This document shows, piece by piece, positions 22,402 to 35,110 of a stretch of DNA of 64,000 bases (its first letter is position 1; each line of letters opens with the position of its first letter). The DNA lies in assembly GCA_016758965.1 (NCBI GenBank), contig JAEPRB010000087.1:81821-145820 (forward strand). Direction: 5' to 3'. The translations under genes and the position numbers were made by a program. Source of the stretch: Circinella minor. Lineage: Eukaryota > Mucoromycota > Mucoromycetes > Mucorales > Lichtheimiaceae. The notes beneath the pieces were generated by a model. That model made no database searches and was not told where the DNA came from. It saw only the letters and a program-made list of their open reading frames with translations.

Positions 22402-24770
22402 TTAAGGATTACGTTGATCATGCAAATTACGCATTCTTTCCCACACATCCATATGTCGTGACATGGCTCTTCCGTCTTCTGGTCTTTCTGGATCCTGGTC
22501 AAGCGCACGCTCCCACTGATCATGATCGTTAGCAGTATATGTACGTGTTCCATCGAATCCATCCGAGAGTTGTGCGGATTTCTTTTCATCCTGCTTTCCA
22601 TTTTCATTTATATTATTTTTGTCGTCAAGATTGTTATATACAAACAATGGATAATCATTGTTAGCTCCGCCCTTGTGCGATGTGATGGCACCAGGTAACC
22701 ATCGAGGATTCATCGCTCGTGCCTTTCTGCGTTGACGACGGAAATACCAAAAGAATACACCGCATACCAAAAATAAGCCTAACAATGCAAAACCAATTGC
22801 CAGACCTTTGTTGCGACCAGTGTTCGTAGGTTTATTGGGATTAGAGACCACTGTGGGATCGTAAGGCATTGGATTATCCCCTTCTGTTAAGTTCGTATCA
22901 TCTGGAAAACGAGGGAAGTTATAACTACATCCAGGATCATCTTTCGCTGTTGGATTGTCTTGGTGTGACATACTTCTAACCCATTTCCACGAGTTCATAT
23001 CCAAAATATCGATTTGGTTGGTATATGTTGGCACCTTAGAATTAAAAATAGGGGTTACATCCGTGTAGCCTGTGTGAAACGAAAGAGATGTGGGTAAATA
23101 TAATATGGCAAAAAGTGTGTATGTGATGGAAACTTAAATGAAGACGATACGTACCATAAATTAGCACCATGTAATTTCCATAGGTAACGGCACCATGGTC
23201 AGCACGGGGTGCCGGGGCATCTCCACCGACATCCGGCTTTGACCATTCCAAGTTACAGGTATCCAGTACAAAGACATCCGAAGAACTGTCGAAAGTATCA
23301 GGAGAAGAAGTGTTTAATCCACCATACACGACGATTGATTTACCATCGGGTGCAGCTGTTGCAGAAAATCTAATCATATCAAGTTAGAGAAAATTGAAAT
23401 GAGTTATGCTAGTTTTTTTTTTGTCATCAGTTTTTTTTTTTTTTTGCAAATTGAGTATAGTCCTTACAAGAGCCTTGGAGGTGGGATATCACCAATCGTT
23501 GCCATGCTTACTGCCTTGTTTTCAGCTGTATCAAACACTAATAATAATAACGTATACATAGATGCATACATATTAATTGTTATTACCTACGTATTATAGA
23601 TATAAAATTACATTATACATACCAAGAACACTTCGAAAATCAGCGTATAGTCTGGTAGATTGATCAACATAAATGGTACCACCAAAAACAAACAACTTAT
23701 CCTGACTATGATATCGCACAAACATATTAGCTTCTTTTTTTATTTTTTTTTTTGTGTGTGGTATTTCATATATTTGTTGAGTTTATTATACTTGCATGAC
23801 AACGCCTGAATGACTGAAACGTGGTGGTGATTTTCCCCAGCCGTATGTAATAGATGGCCATGAGAATGTGGCTGTGGTAGTATCAAAAGTATAAAAGTCA
23901 TTAAACTAATCCATAAAATAGTTCATATCAGTAAATCAAATTTTATCAGTTATAAATAATATGTATAAGCTATAGAAAAAAAAATTGGACAGATATCGTA
24001 CATAGCTTTGATTACCAGTTGTACCAACTGGCGATCGTCCACCATAATATAAGGCGAAACCTGTACTGTTGATGGAGGCTGTCATTGCTGCTCGAGGTGT
24101 TGGTGTTCTTCCTGAAGTCATTGCTATATTTTTTTGTTTATGATAAAAATAAGGTCAGATTTTGTTTAAGACTGAGAGAAAAAAAAGGGGTTGTTGATGG
24201 GAGTGTATGTGCTTATACAAGAGCTATTTGGTAAGATATAATTATTCTATGGGTCCGCGAAACAGAAACTAAACAAGCGACTTACAAGTATGCCAGCCAG
24301 TGGTAGCATCATATTGAACCATTCTGTCCATTTCATTTGTTCCACGATCACCCGATTGGATAAAAATAGTTTTACCATCAGTGCCTGGAAATGACGCACC
24401 GTAAGTAAATGGCATATATTGTTCATTTGTCGAAATGTTGCTTGGTCGACTCCATTGTGGGCAATCGGCTTGTAATCCTTGAGTTAGATCAAGTGAAAAA
24501 ATGTCAAGCTCCGTCTAAATCGTTATTAATACAAAACGTTAAAAAGAGTTAATATCATTATTATTATTATTGTTGTTTGTTGTTATAATTTATTTTGTTT
24601 GTTTTGACACATACTACACTTCCGCCAACGAGGTATACATGGTCATTTAATAAAATAGGTGTAAAGCCTGTTCGACCTTGAGGACCAAAATTACATTGGT
24701 CTTGTGCAAATAAAGTGGTTGGAAGGAGTGTACTGATGAAGAAAAGTGTTCTCCTCCATAACCGTGTCAT
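22402..24770 (-). CDS. Kelch-repeat beta-propeller type I membrane protein, eight exons
   Basis: Minus-strand exons 24770-24615, 24514-24286, 24123-24002, 23905-23792, 23701-23623, 23537-23468, 23369-23155 and 23069-22402 give 550 residues. Residues 1-22 are a signal peptide (FFISTLLPTTLFAQ). Five or six kelch blades follow, shown by VYLVGGSV, ALYYGGRSP, LFVFGGTIY, IVVYGG and MVLIYG strands, each with a downstream aromatic. After a Pro/Asn-rich stalk a single span (GLAIGFALLGLFLVCGVFFW, about residues 417-438) is followed by a basic RRQRRKAR stop-transfer and a charged cytosolic tail of about 105 residues. It is probably a surface or secretory-pathway protein. No galactose-oxidase copper ligands were identified, so an enzyme role is not claimed. 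Confidence 0.85.
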
Positions 24771-26527
24771 GTTTTGTTAAAATATAAACGGTTATGTATG
24801 ATTATTTTAAAGGAAAGAATAAAATTTTGGAACAGGAGGGAAGATGCAAAAAAAAAAAAAAAGTAAAAAGATTATTATTATTTTTCATCTCCCCCCCCTT
24901 TTTGATTATAGCACTATTAATCTTTTAACTTTTTTAGTTGAAAACTGGTTAAAAATCTTGGTGGTACAACCACCCTCGTGAAGAATACACGATTTGCCTA
25001 CTGTTGTATTTCGGTTGTGGAGGGATCATACATAATTTTTTTTCTCAGAGTCCGCTTCATCACCGCCAAGAATTCGTTTGTATATAAAATCCCCATCTTT
25101 TTTTTTCTTAGGTTCCTTTTTTTTCATTCTTTAATTAAAATGGTCCCATTTTTTTTTTCATTCTTTAATAAACCAGTGAAAAAAAAAATCTCACAATTTT
25201 TTTTTATAGAAGAGATCAAAATAAACAATAATTAGAGTAAGATAAGAATAATATGAGAAAGGTGAATTATAATAGTATAAATAATAGCCAATCTTAAATG
25301 ATTTTGAAAAAAATTCTTTTTTTATTATTATCTCACGTCCATTTGTGTTCTTTCTATCAAATCGACGAGAATCTTTTTTTAGCCTCTATATATATTTTTT
25401 TGATTAATATATGCATGTGTAAGACACCAACTATGGTAACTATGTGTTCACAGCATTAGTGTTTCCATCGTTACATACTGCCTGGTTTGTGATATAGTAG
25501 TAATCTAAGGCTTTTAACTGTAAAAGATAGCTTTTTGTCGTTTTACAAACATGGACTCATATTTTATATAAACTAACATGTGACATATAATAAAACTATA
25601 CAAAGTGAAAAAAAAGATGCTTTATACAGAACAAGTATAATAAAATGACATGCAGCACAAACAAATAAAAGTATATACACTAAAATATTTTAAAATCAAG
25701 ATAGTATACAGAAAAATAAATGAGTGCTAGATAACCAGGAACCAGGATAGAATAAAAATCCCTGCATATTTATCGATAACAAATGAACAGGGGGAAATGA
25801 ATTAAATATTTGAAACATGAATTATTTTGTTTTCCTATCTGGACTTTATATTGATTGTTGAGAGCAAAAAAAAAGAAATATGAAAACAAGGCTGCATGAA
25901 AGCAAAAGAGACAAAATAAGAAAAAAATAAAAATAAACATTGTGCCACAGAGCAGAATTGAGATCGACAATTTGTTTAAGAGATTAACTAATAATTGATA
26001 TTGTTTTTGGGATGGTCTGGACTCTTTCAAAACACCGACATCAATTACATCAATTCTTAAAAAAGATAATACTATTCAATAATTATTGAAGGGTAGAAAT
26101 AAAAGAAAACTAAAAATATATCTCCTGTTTTTTTTTATTCTGTCATTTTCTTTTCACTGGAGAGATGATTATTTTTGGACTAGATCCGTTTCTTCATTAC
26201 CAATTGTGTTTATTATACTATTAGTATTATTATTTAGTAAAAGAAGATATATGTCAAGTTAAAAAAAGAGAGTAAAGGTAGGGGCCGAGAAAAGAAACAT
26301 TGAGCCATATCGCCGATTCAATAGATTGTCCTATAATTATGGTTCGAAAATTAGGATAAATAGATTTCTATTACAAGGTGATGTAAAAAGTTTGTCTCTG
26401 GAATTCTTTTTTTTTTCCTTTCTTTTTTTTCTCTACTTCTTTCATTTTATTTAATTCTAAATATTCTTTTTTTGTTTTATTTATTACACATATATCTTTC
26501 ATACACTTTCTTTTACCTCCATAAAAC
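24771..26527. other. Divergent intergenic region, homopolymer-rich
   Basis: The shared upstream region of the kelch gene (minus) and the Asn-rich surface protein (plus). It is rich in A and T runs. The 26390-26500 part is a CT tract just before the plus-strand gene. No other gene is supported. Confidence 0.5.
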
Positions 26528-27724
26528 ATGAAGTTTTCGACATCCGCATGCCTATTGTTTACGCTTATACTTCTACAAATATCAGTCATTGTTACAGGTC
26601 AACTGCCAGGCATAGGTGGTAGTGATGGACTTCTGGGTGGAGGATCAGAAAGTAGTGCTGGTGGCGACAGTGGCGCATCACAAACACAAGAGAACCAACA
26701 GCCATCAAATACTGACCAAGGAACACAGCCTACTCCAACTCCTGCAGAACCAGCACAATCCAGTGCAGGAGGAAACAGCGATGCAGCACAGCCTACACAA
26801 TCGTCGAATGGTGACAATAACAATGACAATAACAATAACAACAACAATGACAACAACAACAACAATAGTAATAGTAATAACAATCAAAACAGTAGTGGAG
26901 CACAGCCTACGCCATCACCAGGAGATAATAATAGTGGCAATAACAATAATGATAATCAAAACAATTCATCTTCAAAAGGTGACAGCAATAGCAGCAATGG
27001 GAATGGCAATAATGATAACAGCGGTAGCAATAGTAGCGGCACCAATAACAACAACAACGATTCATTTTCAGGCGATTCTCAGTCTTCTGCTGGCAACGGA
27101 GGCGGTAATAACAGTGGAGGAAGTGATACCAAAACTGGTACGATCGCAGGTGCCGTTGTTGGAGGTGTTGGTAAGTTTACTTGTAGATTCATTTATATAT
27201 AGAAATTCTACAGCTGGTTATTTATTTATAAATTATGTAATAACTTATGCGTAACATTTATTATGTACATAGTTGGAATTGCGTTAATTGGAGGAGTTAT
27301 TATGTGGATCAGTCGACGTGGTGGATGCACAAAACGTACAGGTCGTGGTCGGGATGGATTCCAACAACACCATCAGCCTGATGATTTTATGGATATGTCT
27401 GACGCTTCCTATTCAGCTGCACCAGCTCCAGGATCAAACATGAATCAACAACAAGCACGACCATTTATTCCACCAACGAGTAATACAGCTGGTGGTTATA
27501 CCGATCTCACATCAGTTGTCGCATACAACGATACTCCTTATACCTACTCTGATCACCCACAGCAGCAGCAAGAATATTATCCATATGTTCAACCACAAGA
27601 TCCAGGTTACATGGCAGCAGCAGCGGCAACGGCGCCACCAATGGCAGCAGCTGCTATGGCACCTAATGCAGCGGGATCGAAGCCCGATGAAGTTGATGTT
27701 CATCATAAACCCAATGTAGCATAG
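26528..27724 (+). CDS. Asn/Ser-rich single-pass cell-surface protein, two exons
   Basis: Exons 26528-27170 and 27273-27724 give 364 residues. A signal peptide (residues 1-24, LLFTLILLQISVIVTG) leads to an ectodomain of Gly, Ser, Gln and long Asn runs (about residues 95-190) with many N-x-S/T and Ser sites for glycosylation. The membrane span (TIAGAVVGGVVGIALIGGVI, about residues 204-226) is split by the intron and followed by RRGG and a Gln/Pro/Tyr/Ala-rich cytosolic tail. The layout resembles fungal wall-stress sensors of the Wsc/Mid2 type, though no WSC or other folded domain is present. The GGV-spanning intron position and tail composition match the protein at 56074. Confidence 0.8.
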
Positions 27725-28034
27725 ATATTATATATATTGTAACATAGAACGATAAAATAAAGTTACCATGTGCCAGCTGTGCTGGCGAGCAATCCAATCA
27801 CCCAATTTTGTCTTTTTTAAAAATCTCACACACTCACACACATGTATATACATACATACACAGATACAATAAATATGAGGATCTTGGCTTCGAACCCAAA
27901 ATTACGTGCTCTTCTCCGCACGAAATATTCCAGTTATTATATACATATGAGAAAAAAATAGAGACAAGAAGGAACCAAAAAAAAAAGTTCAGCTAACCCG
28001 CTCTTCTCACTCTCATTCCTTTCTTCTTGTAACA
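27725..28034. other. Short intergenic spacer
   Basis: The 3' flank of the Asn-rich protein (AATAAA at about 27755) and the CT-rich 5' flank of the oxidoreductase. A TTCGAA-containing phrase near 27886 resembles a tRNA T-loop, but no acceptor or anticodon arms could be folded around it. Confidence 0.5.
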
Positions 28035-29795
28035 ATGCACTTGAATCCCATAAGCACACAATCGTATTGGCTCAATGGAGCACCTTTTCAGATGGCTTCT
28101 AATGAACCATTGCCGTCGAAAGCAGACATTGTCATTATTGGAGGTAAAATATTACATATTTGGAGAAAAAAAAAGGAAACCTGGAAAATAAATTTTCCCA
28201 CAGTTGTTTTTGACAAAGGCTATGCATACCTATACATAAATAATACTTCTTTAAAATGACCAATAAAAAATTTAGCTGGTCTAACTGGTTTATCTACTGC
28301 ATATTGGTTACAACAATTGCAACCCAACCTCAAAATAATTGTGGCTGATGCACGAGGCGTTGCAAGTGGTGCAACAGGGCGTAATGGTAAAAAAAAAAAT
28401 ACTGTTGCTATGAAAAGAAGCAAAAATTTATATAAGAAAAAAAAATAGATAATTTATAACCAAATCTACCAAATTGGTTTTTCTTTTTTACTTTTTTTTC
28501 AGGTGGTATTTGTTCTCCTGGTCTTAATGATGACTTTGATGGAGTGGTGTCTGCCTATGGTGCAGAATCCGCACAACGATTGGTCGAGTTTGATTATCGT
28601 AACGTAGATATGCTTTCAGAGTTTCTCAAAAAGTATGCTGATAATGACAAGGGATTTTTTGATCCCGAATTGACCTGGACCAAGGGAACCATTATTGCTT
28701 GGTCTACTGCTGAAGAAGCTGAAGAATCTCGATCCTCGGCTGAAACTTTGTGCCAAAAAATCGATGATATGCGAATCATGAGTCCAGAAGAATTGAAACA
28801 AATTCCTGGTTTTGAATCATTCCAGTATGGTGGCTTACATATCAAGACTACTGCTCTGGCCTGGGCTGCCAAAATTGTCTTTTGTCTTGCACGTTATGTA
28901 TCTGCAAAAGGAGGTATTCATATTGCAACACACACTAAGATTGAAAACGTCGAATGGGATGAAAAGCGTGCCATTAATACTGTCTATACTAGTCGTGGTG
29001 TTGTTGAAGCTCCCCGTGTTGCTTTTTGTACCAATGCCTGGACAGCTAGATTATTCGAGCAAGTGCGTGATGTACTTGTACCTGTACGTAATCAAGTAGT
29101 AAGTGTACAAGCACCGCCTGACGCTCCACGCCTTGAGTATGTGATGAGTGCTGATCGTGGATATCAATACATGTCGTGTCGACCTAATGGAGATTATATT
29201 ATGGGGGGTATGCGTAATGTTGTCCCAAGCAAGCAAGAGCATGAAGATGATGACTCAACTTTAAATACGGCAGTATCTGGTGCATTGCGTAAATTTATGG
29301 CGGATGTGGTGAAGGTTCCTTCTGTTGAGTGTGAATGGGCTGGTGGTAAGCTTCTTATACAACAGCAATTAAGGGCTTTGTTCTTAATAGTTTACTATAT
29401 TTATATTTAATTACTAATCTATATTAATGGACAACAATGTACAGTAATGGGGTTTACAAGGGATAGATTACCATTAATTGGAGCTATCGAACATATTACT
29501 GGTTCAACCAAAAATAAGGGCCAATATCTTGCTGCAGGTTTTACAGGCCATGGTAAACATATTATTTCATATATTTAAGCAGGTTGACCACACAGATTAA
29601 ACTAATATATATATTCTAATGTGATAAAAATCAGGAATGCCACGTACATTTCTGTGTGGTCGTGCAACTGCTCAACTGTTACTTGGCCAACAACTGGATA
29701 ACTGGTTCCCCCCAGAATTTCTTGTTCAACATGAAAGCCGCCAATCATGGTGGGATAACCGCGCCAAGAGCAACTTGTAATAATACACTTTTTTG
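28035..29795 (+). CDS. FAD-dependent oxidoreductase, DAO (DadA-like) family, five exons
   Basis: Exons 28035-28143, 28276-28386, 28503-29345, 29445-29552 and 29635-29795 give 443 residues. The FAD-binding Rossmann start is ADIVIIGAGLTGLSTAYWL, split by intron 1, followed by ARGVASGATGRNGG, the GATGRN motif of the DAO family. Near the C-terminus the flavin-contact segment reads GFTRDRLPLIG, then YLAAGFTGHGMPRTFLCG. Members oxidise amines or amino acids (glycine, sarcosine, D-amino acids); the substrate is not determined here. No SKL-type peroxisomal tail is present. The YQYMSCRPNGDYIMGG segment is typical of the fungal DadA-like branch. The length is usual for the family. Confidence 0.9.
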
Positions 29796-30904
29796 ATAGT
29801 CAAATAGCGTAGAAAGCAAGGAGCCTATATCTATACATATCATTTATTTTGTACTTTTATAATATATATATTTAATAATAATTATTGAATAATTCATTCT
29901 GACTGAAACGACCTATATTTTATGTTAAATTGGGTATAGAAGTATAAAAGAGCAATATTAAAACTGTATTAAAGGAGAATGTAGTGGAAGAAAATAATTC
30001 TGTTTTTGCGGGACTACGTCATATCACAAAATCTGCGAAAGCCTTATCTGCAGAAGGTTGACGACAATCGACGGTTTGAGGCATACATGAGATAAAACGT
30101 GGACCGAAACCAGGGGTATCAAACCCTTTACAGATATGTGAAGACATTATAAGACTTTTCAAATAAAATATCAATTCATGCATAAATAAAACTATTAGAA
30201 GAACTTTTTTACGTATTGAGATTATAAAAGATAAAAATTGGATAGGAAGTGATAATAATATGTCACGTTGTAAAATGATATTCAATAATAAAGATATATA
30301 TATTTATACACGGATTTTGTGGCAAAATATTTTTCGGTAAAGCATCAACAACATTGTATACATTTTTCCCAAATAGTAACAAATGAGATTATGGACTGTC
30401 AATTGTATAATGTGTCTGTTTGTCTAATAGTTGTTGCGCCTGTAACATGATGGAGTTTGATTTTGAAAAAACTCTTATTGCCATTTTCCCCGCTCCATAT
30501 TTTTTGTATCACATTGAAAGCAACATGTGAAGAAAAGGTACCATATAACTATGGAAACACTACATAACAACTGTCAAACAACAGTTGTGGTAAGAATAGA
30601 GTAAAATAAACAAATTTTTACATTCGTGATAATTGTATATTCCATACGCCAGTATTGTGATGAGTAGAGTGTAAATTATACCATTCATGATGAAATAGTA
30701 TAATCCTATATAAAACAACGATAAACCAAAAAAAAAAAAAAAAAATATCGCCGCTTCTTATCTTTTTTTTTTCGAGTCTTTATACAAAAGATATATTTTT
30801 ATTCTTTAATTAACAAAGCAAATATAGTAGAAATGGGGTAAACGTGTAAAATAGCGGGAAAAAGAAGTAGAACAAAGGAAATACAAGAAATAGACAGGGG
30901 GAAT
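29796..30904. other. Convergent intergenic region
   Basis: Lies between the 3' ends of the DAO oxidoreductase (plus) and the SCP2 gene (minus). Apart from a possible 42-codon frame at 30019-30147 it is AT-rich with A/T runs and shows nothing else. Confidence 0.45.
30019..30147 (-). CDS. Possible micro-protein of 42 residues
   Basis: A minus-strand frame starting MSSHICKGFDTPGFGPRF and ending in SADKAFADFVI. Its GC content and balanced amino-acid composition stand out against the surrounding AT-rich DNA. It could be a genuine small protein, the last exon of a gene whose upstream exons I did not find, or chance. No family was recognised. Confidence 0.25.
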   Translation of the reverse strand: MSSHICKGFDTPGFGPRFISCMPQTVDCRQPSADKAFADFVI

Positions 30905-31567
30905 TTACAACTTGGCGCCAGCGGGCTTGATAGACTTGAAGACGCTGTCAAGCTTCATGGCCAACATGATTTGACCCTTGACCTTAAGCTTACCGCTCAT
31001 GTATGCCTTTTGACCTATATAACCATGTAAAAAGAAAATTAAAATAATCAATCAAACTACTCTTTTTTTATACCCTTAAAATACTAAAAAAATTCTCATC
31101 ATTTTCACTTTTTTTATCCTGCTTTTCCATTTTTTCATCTCTTCTTTCGGCTATCCTTTTAAAAAAAAATACATACCGTTAAGCTTGCCGGAAGCCAAAG
31201 CGACAAAGTCTTCATCCTTCAAGGTCAAAGTGGCATCAGCCTTGGTACCCTTACCACGGAAGACCTTACCTTCCTTCTTGGCATCGACAGTGTAGATTTC
31301 TTCTTTACCATCCTTATTCTTGATGACGAATTGGAAGACACCATTGACCTATTTCAATCATTACATTTATTGTCAGCAAAGATGTGTACGTGAAAACAAG
31401 AGTATTATCAAGAAAGTTTGTACATCAACATAATATGTTTAAAACAATATAATATTTACCTGCTTCATGAGCTTGGTACGTTCATCGTCGCTCATTTGAT
31501 CGAAAACTTTAGCCAATTCAGCAATGAGCTTTGAAGATTCAAAACCGGGGACGATGATATCAGACAT
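30905..31567 (-). CDS. SCP2 sterol-carrier / lipid-transfer protein, peroxisomal, three exons
   Basis: Minus-strand exons 31567-31460, 31348-31177 and 31014-30905 give 129 residues, a stand-alone SCP2 domain. Family features include FQFVIKNKDGKEEIYTVDAKK, ATLTLKDEDFVALASGKLNG and AYMSGKLKVKGQIMLAMKL, forming the sheet and helices of the lipid-binding tunnel. The protein ends in Ala-Lys-Leu, a match to the PTS1 peroxisome signal [SAC]-[KRH]-[LM]. SCP2 domains bind fatty acyl-CoA or sterols and deliver them for peroxisomal beta-oxidation. Codons are more GC-ended and regular than in neighbouring genes, which suggests high expression. Confidence 0.93.
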
Positions 31568-34500
31568 TTTTGTTATAAGTATTATGTATTTTAAAATATA
31601 TGTAAAAGAGAATTAATTTTGTTTTGAAGCCGAATCTGAGCCTTATTTAAATAGCAGAAAAGAATTTTATCTCCTTTCCCAAAACGATCGATTTCTGGAT
31701 GACATGCGCGCTGTGTTACTTTTATGTCTTTTCCAAAAATGGTACAAATGCTATTACGTTCCATTGGCTTTACCCCACCCGAACCTTTATACTATTTCAC
31801 TTCCCACCTCGAAAAATAATCATTATAGTCAGCAAATGTGAGACCGAGCAAATATAGCCTTATATTCTCTACTAGTAACTATTTTGTGGTATTAATCATG
31901 GCAATACGATATCATATTTTTTAATAGTTTTACTATATTCGGCTTAAAAGTTACACTTTGACTTATCGCAACTACAAGTTTAGCTTTTTTTTTTCTTTCC
32001 CCATTGTTTTATGGAACTCCGTCTGTATTTTTCCGATTCATGGGGATCTCTGTATTTATTAAATGGATCCGAATAAAGTGCTACTCTTACGTACTGCTGA
32101 CCAATTTTTTATTATTATTAGTTTTGCGATCAAAAAGAGATCACTGATCATTGATAATATAATTCTATTTTACATGACGAAATGATATATATATATATGA
32201 TATAAGATACTCTGGCTAACAAGAAGACATATGTAATAATATAGAGAGAAGAACTAGCTATTATTATTCTTTGACGGAATAAAATAGGAGCGTTGACAAA
32301 TCTGAAGTTGAGCATTCACATGTGTTCTTTTTGGTCCACACCATCATATTTTGGATTACCCAGTCAATACGTACCCTTATTTCTCAAAAAGTTCAATATA
32401 TCATAAACTCCCCACCCTTCTTGTTAATGTTATACATCAATTGTTTAAAATGCTGTAACCCGATATTATTTCTACAGTCAGCTTTTTTCTGCTAAAGGAA
32501 CAGAAATCAATCGAATAACATATTGTACTTTACTGTTGTTGTTTTTTATCACGCTTTTCATGTATAATTCTGCGTAGCATTATTTATCATAATAATCGTC
32601 TATCAATACCTTGTTTCTCTGGTGAGCAATTTAACAATTAAAATATATTATATTACGGTGAGATGAAACCATATATTTCTATATGATATGAAGGGAAAAC
32701 TGTTAGGAGATTGGCAGCAGTAATAATCATAATTTACTTTAACGTGATATTTTTATCGTTACATATTCGAGTAAGCGATGACAATATGTTATGGATAAGC
32801 GCATAATAATGAATCAGTCAATCCTATATCCGACACATTGCATTATATTTTCATGTGAACCAAATCTATGTACTGGAATCATGTGCATCCATTGGTGTAA
32901 TAGCTTTATGCCGAAGCTCATGTGTAAATGTCTATTTTCAAATAATCTGGGGAATCTGGAAATAGTGCACGATGAATATACTTGTTTTTTATTTTTATTT
33001 TTTTAAATACGCCTACGAGTATGTATATATACCTACGACATGTTAGACATATATATGCCATCTGTACGAAGAAAAAAAAAATTTATAGACCAGCTCGCTA
33101 TACCAATTTTCCAGTCTACGATCAGTAGCATATTATAATATTAAAAAATTAATTCTGCATGCTATTCCACCCCACAACATTATACACCTGTGGGTACCTT
33201 CTGTTAGTGTTGTATCACAATCATTTTTGGATATTTTCCCGCACTTCGGTTTTTAGTCATATCATTTATATTTCGTAGATAAAATAAAATTATGAATATC
33301 CAAAATAAAAATAAAGACAGGTAATCGAAATATACTGTATTTATCAATGCAAATAAATCGATTCTGAAGAGTCCAATTTATACGCTACGTACTATGTGCT
33401 AAAATGATCTATCGGGTATACCAAACAGGGAAAATATACTTGACTGGTTCGATTAAATAATATCAAATGTGCAGTAAGAACTGTTTATCCCTAAAACCAG
33501 ATTGTTAGAATGAAGTAAACTTAAAAATTAATAGCTACTCATATTAGAAAAAACACGAGCTCAAGTTTTATACACAGTCAAAAAAGCAGATTTATTATCT
33601 GGATAAATCTTTTCCTGATTCATCCAGTTTTTCACTTTTAGTAGTTCTCAGCTACAAACAAGGCAGATTTTTTAGTAATAATCACTTTTGAGGAAGCTGC
33701 CTCTGATAAGCAGTACAGTATGTACGTAGAAAATTAAAACAACTTTTTGAGATGCTAAAATGAGATCCAAATAAATTATTAAATATAACATATGTATTCT
33801 TTTATTGTGATAATGCTAACTAATTGCTATGCTATAACATTCACGCAGATTCAATATATACAATTATTTATTTCTCTGCGTAACTTTGGTAATCCTGTAC
33901 ATAAACTTCATGGGTATTATGCTAATAAAAAAATACCTGAAGCTTTGGTGGCTCGCGGCTTTTTTCCTTATTCATTATGGAAGAAGCATTTGACCAAATG
34001 TGATAAAAATTAAAAATGTCCCAGGTAGTAAACATCATGACAAATTGTTCCTTGAAAATTGAAAGCCATAGGTAGTTCATAGACTTTCATAGATTGGGTA
34101 TAAACAGAGGTACGCATTCATAGAGTTTAATGAAACTCTGTAATGTCAGTTTCATAGATCTTCTACGGTATTTTATGTAATTGGAATGATTCATAAGCTT
34201 AAAATCTGCACTGTTTATTAACATATAGAGTACACCATAGCAACTTTACTATTATTACTATTACCATTTTTGTTACGTATTGTCATCCTTATACGTAGCT
34301 TAATCTGGTGCCCCTTTTTTTGTTTACCGTAGTTATACAAAAAGATGAAAATAAAGTACATAGCAGTAGAAAAGTTCATGAGAAAATTAATTTTAATTTC
34401 TGATCGCATGATCGTGGAATATATAAAGAAGTGTAAACTGCTATTTTAATGGATGTTCATCCTTTCATGAATATTCGTATCTCCGCAGCATTCAACTACA

Positions 34501-35110
34501 AAATATATATGCATATCATCAGGTGTTATAGAGCTCCATAGATTGATAGTAATTTATTGTATCTCATGCAACTCATAGGTTTGTCACTTATAAACTTTCA
34601 CGTATTTTCATTTCCATTTACCGTGGTGGAAGAGATAATACTTGGTTGTACGATAATGATCTGGTGATACATAGTTTTGTCTGTACAAACATCTGACGAT
34701 GTTAATAAAAGACATACTTGGATAACTTGAAAAACGAGACATTATTAAATTTATTTTAGTTTATACTTAAGAGTACCTCGCTCGCCTTCGTATAACAATT
34801 AACACGATAACTACACAACCTTTTGCTTTTCTATAATTACATGTTTTGAAAATACTCACTCTTTAATATTTCTTCAAAATTAACAGGTGATGATACTAGC
34901 TTTTCGTCATAGCAACTGGCAAATACACTGTTAGACCGATTAAATTCACTATAAGAAGATTTCATCAGTCACTGTAATTATATAATTTTATACCTTTATA
35001 AAAGCGTGCAAGCATTTTGCTTCTTATTTTTTCTTCTCATTTAAAATCCTTTTTGTGCTACAAGAGGGTCTGTTTGTCGTTTTACTGAAGAGTCAAAAAT
35101 AAAATAAAAA
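31568..35110. other. Long gene-poor divergent region
   Basis: The first 250 bases are the SCP2 promoter. The remaining 3.3 kb is AT-rich with no supportable gene. A frame at 33792-34013 has a coding-like 3' half (see findings) and could be a decayed transposase piece. Confidence 0.5.
31644..31653 (-). promoter_or_regulatory. TATA-like element of the SCP2 gene
   Basis: TATTTAAATA, a palindromic TATA-type sequence 77 bases before the SCP2 ATG, in the right place for a core promoter. The strand is taken from the gene. Confidence 0.45.

Noticed and set aside
26599..26887. Minus-strand and shifted frames rich in Leu, Ile or Val
   Set aside because: Shadows of the Asn/Ser trinucleotide repeats in the real gene.
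27870..27930. Possible tRNA suggested by GGCTTCGAACCC
   Set aside because: No acceptor stem, D-arm or anticodon arm could be paired around it.
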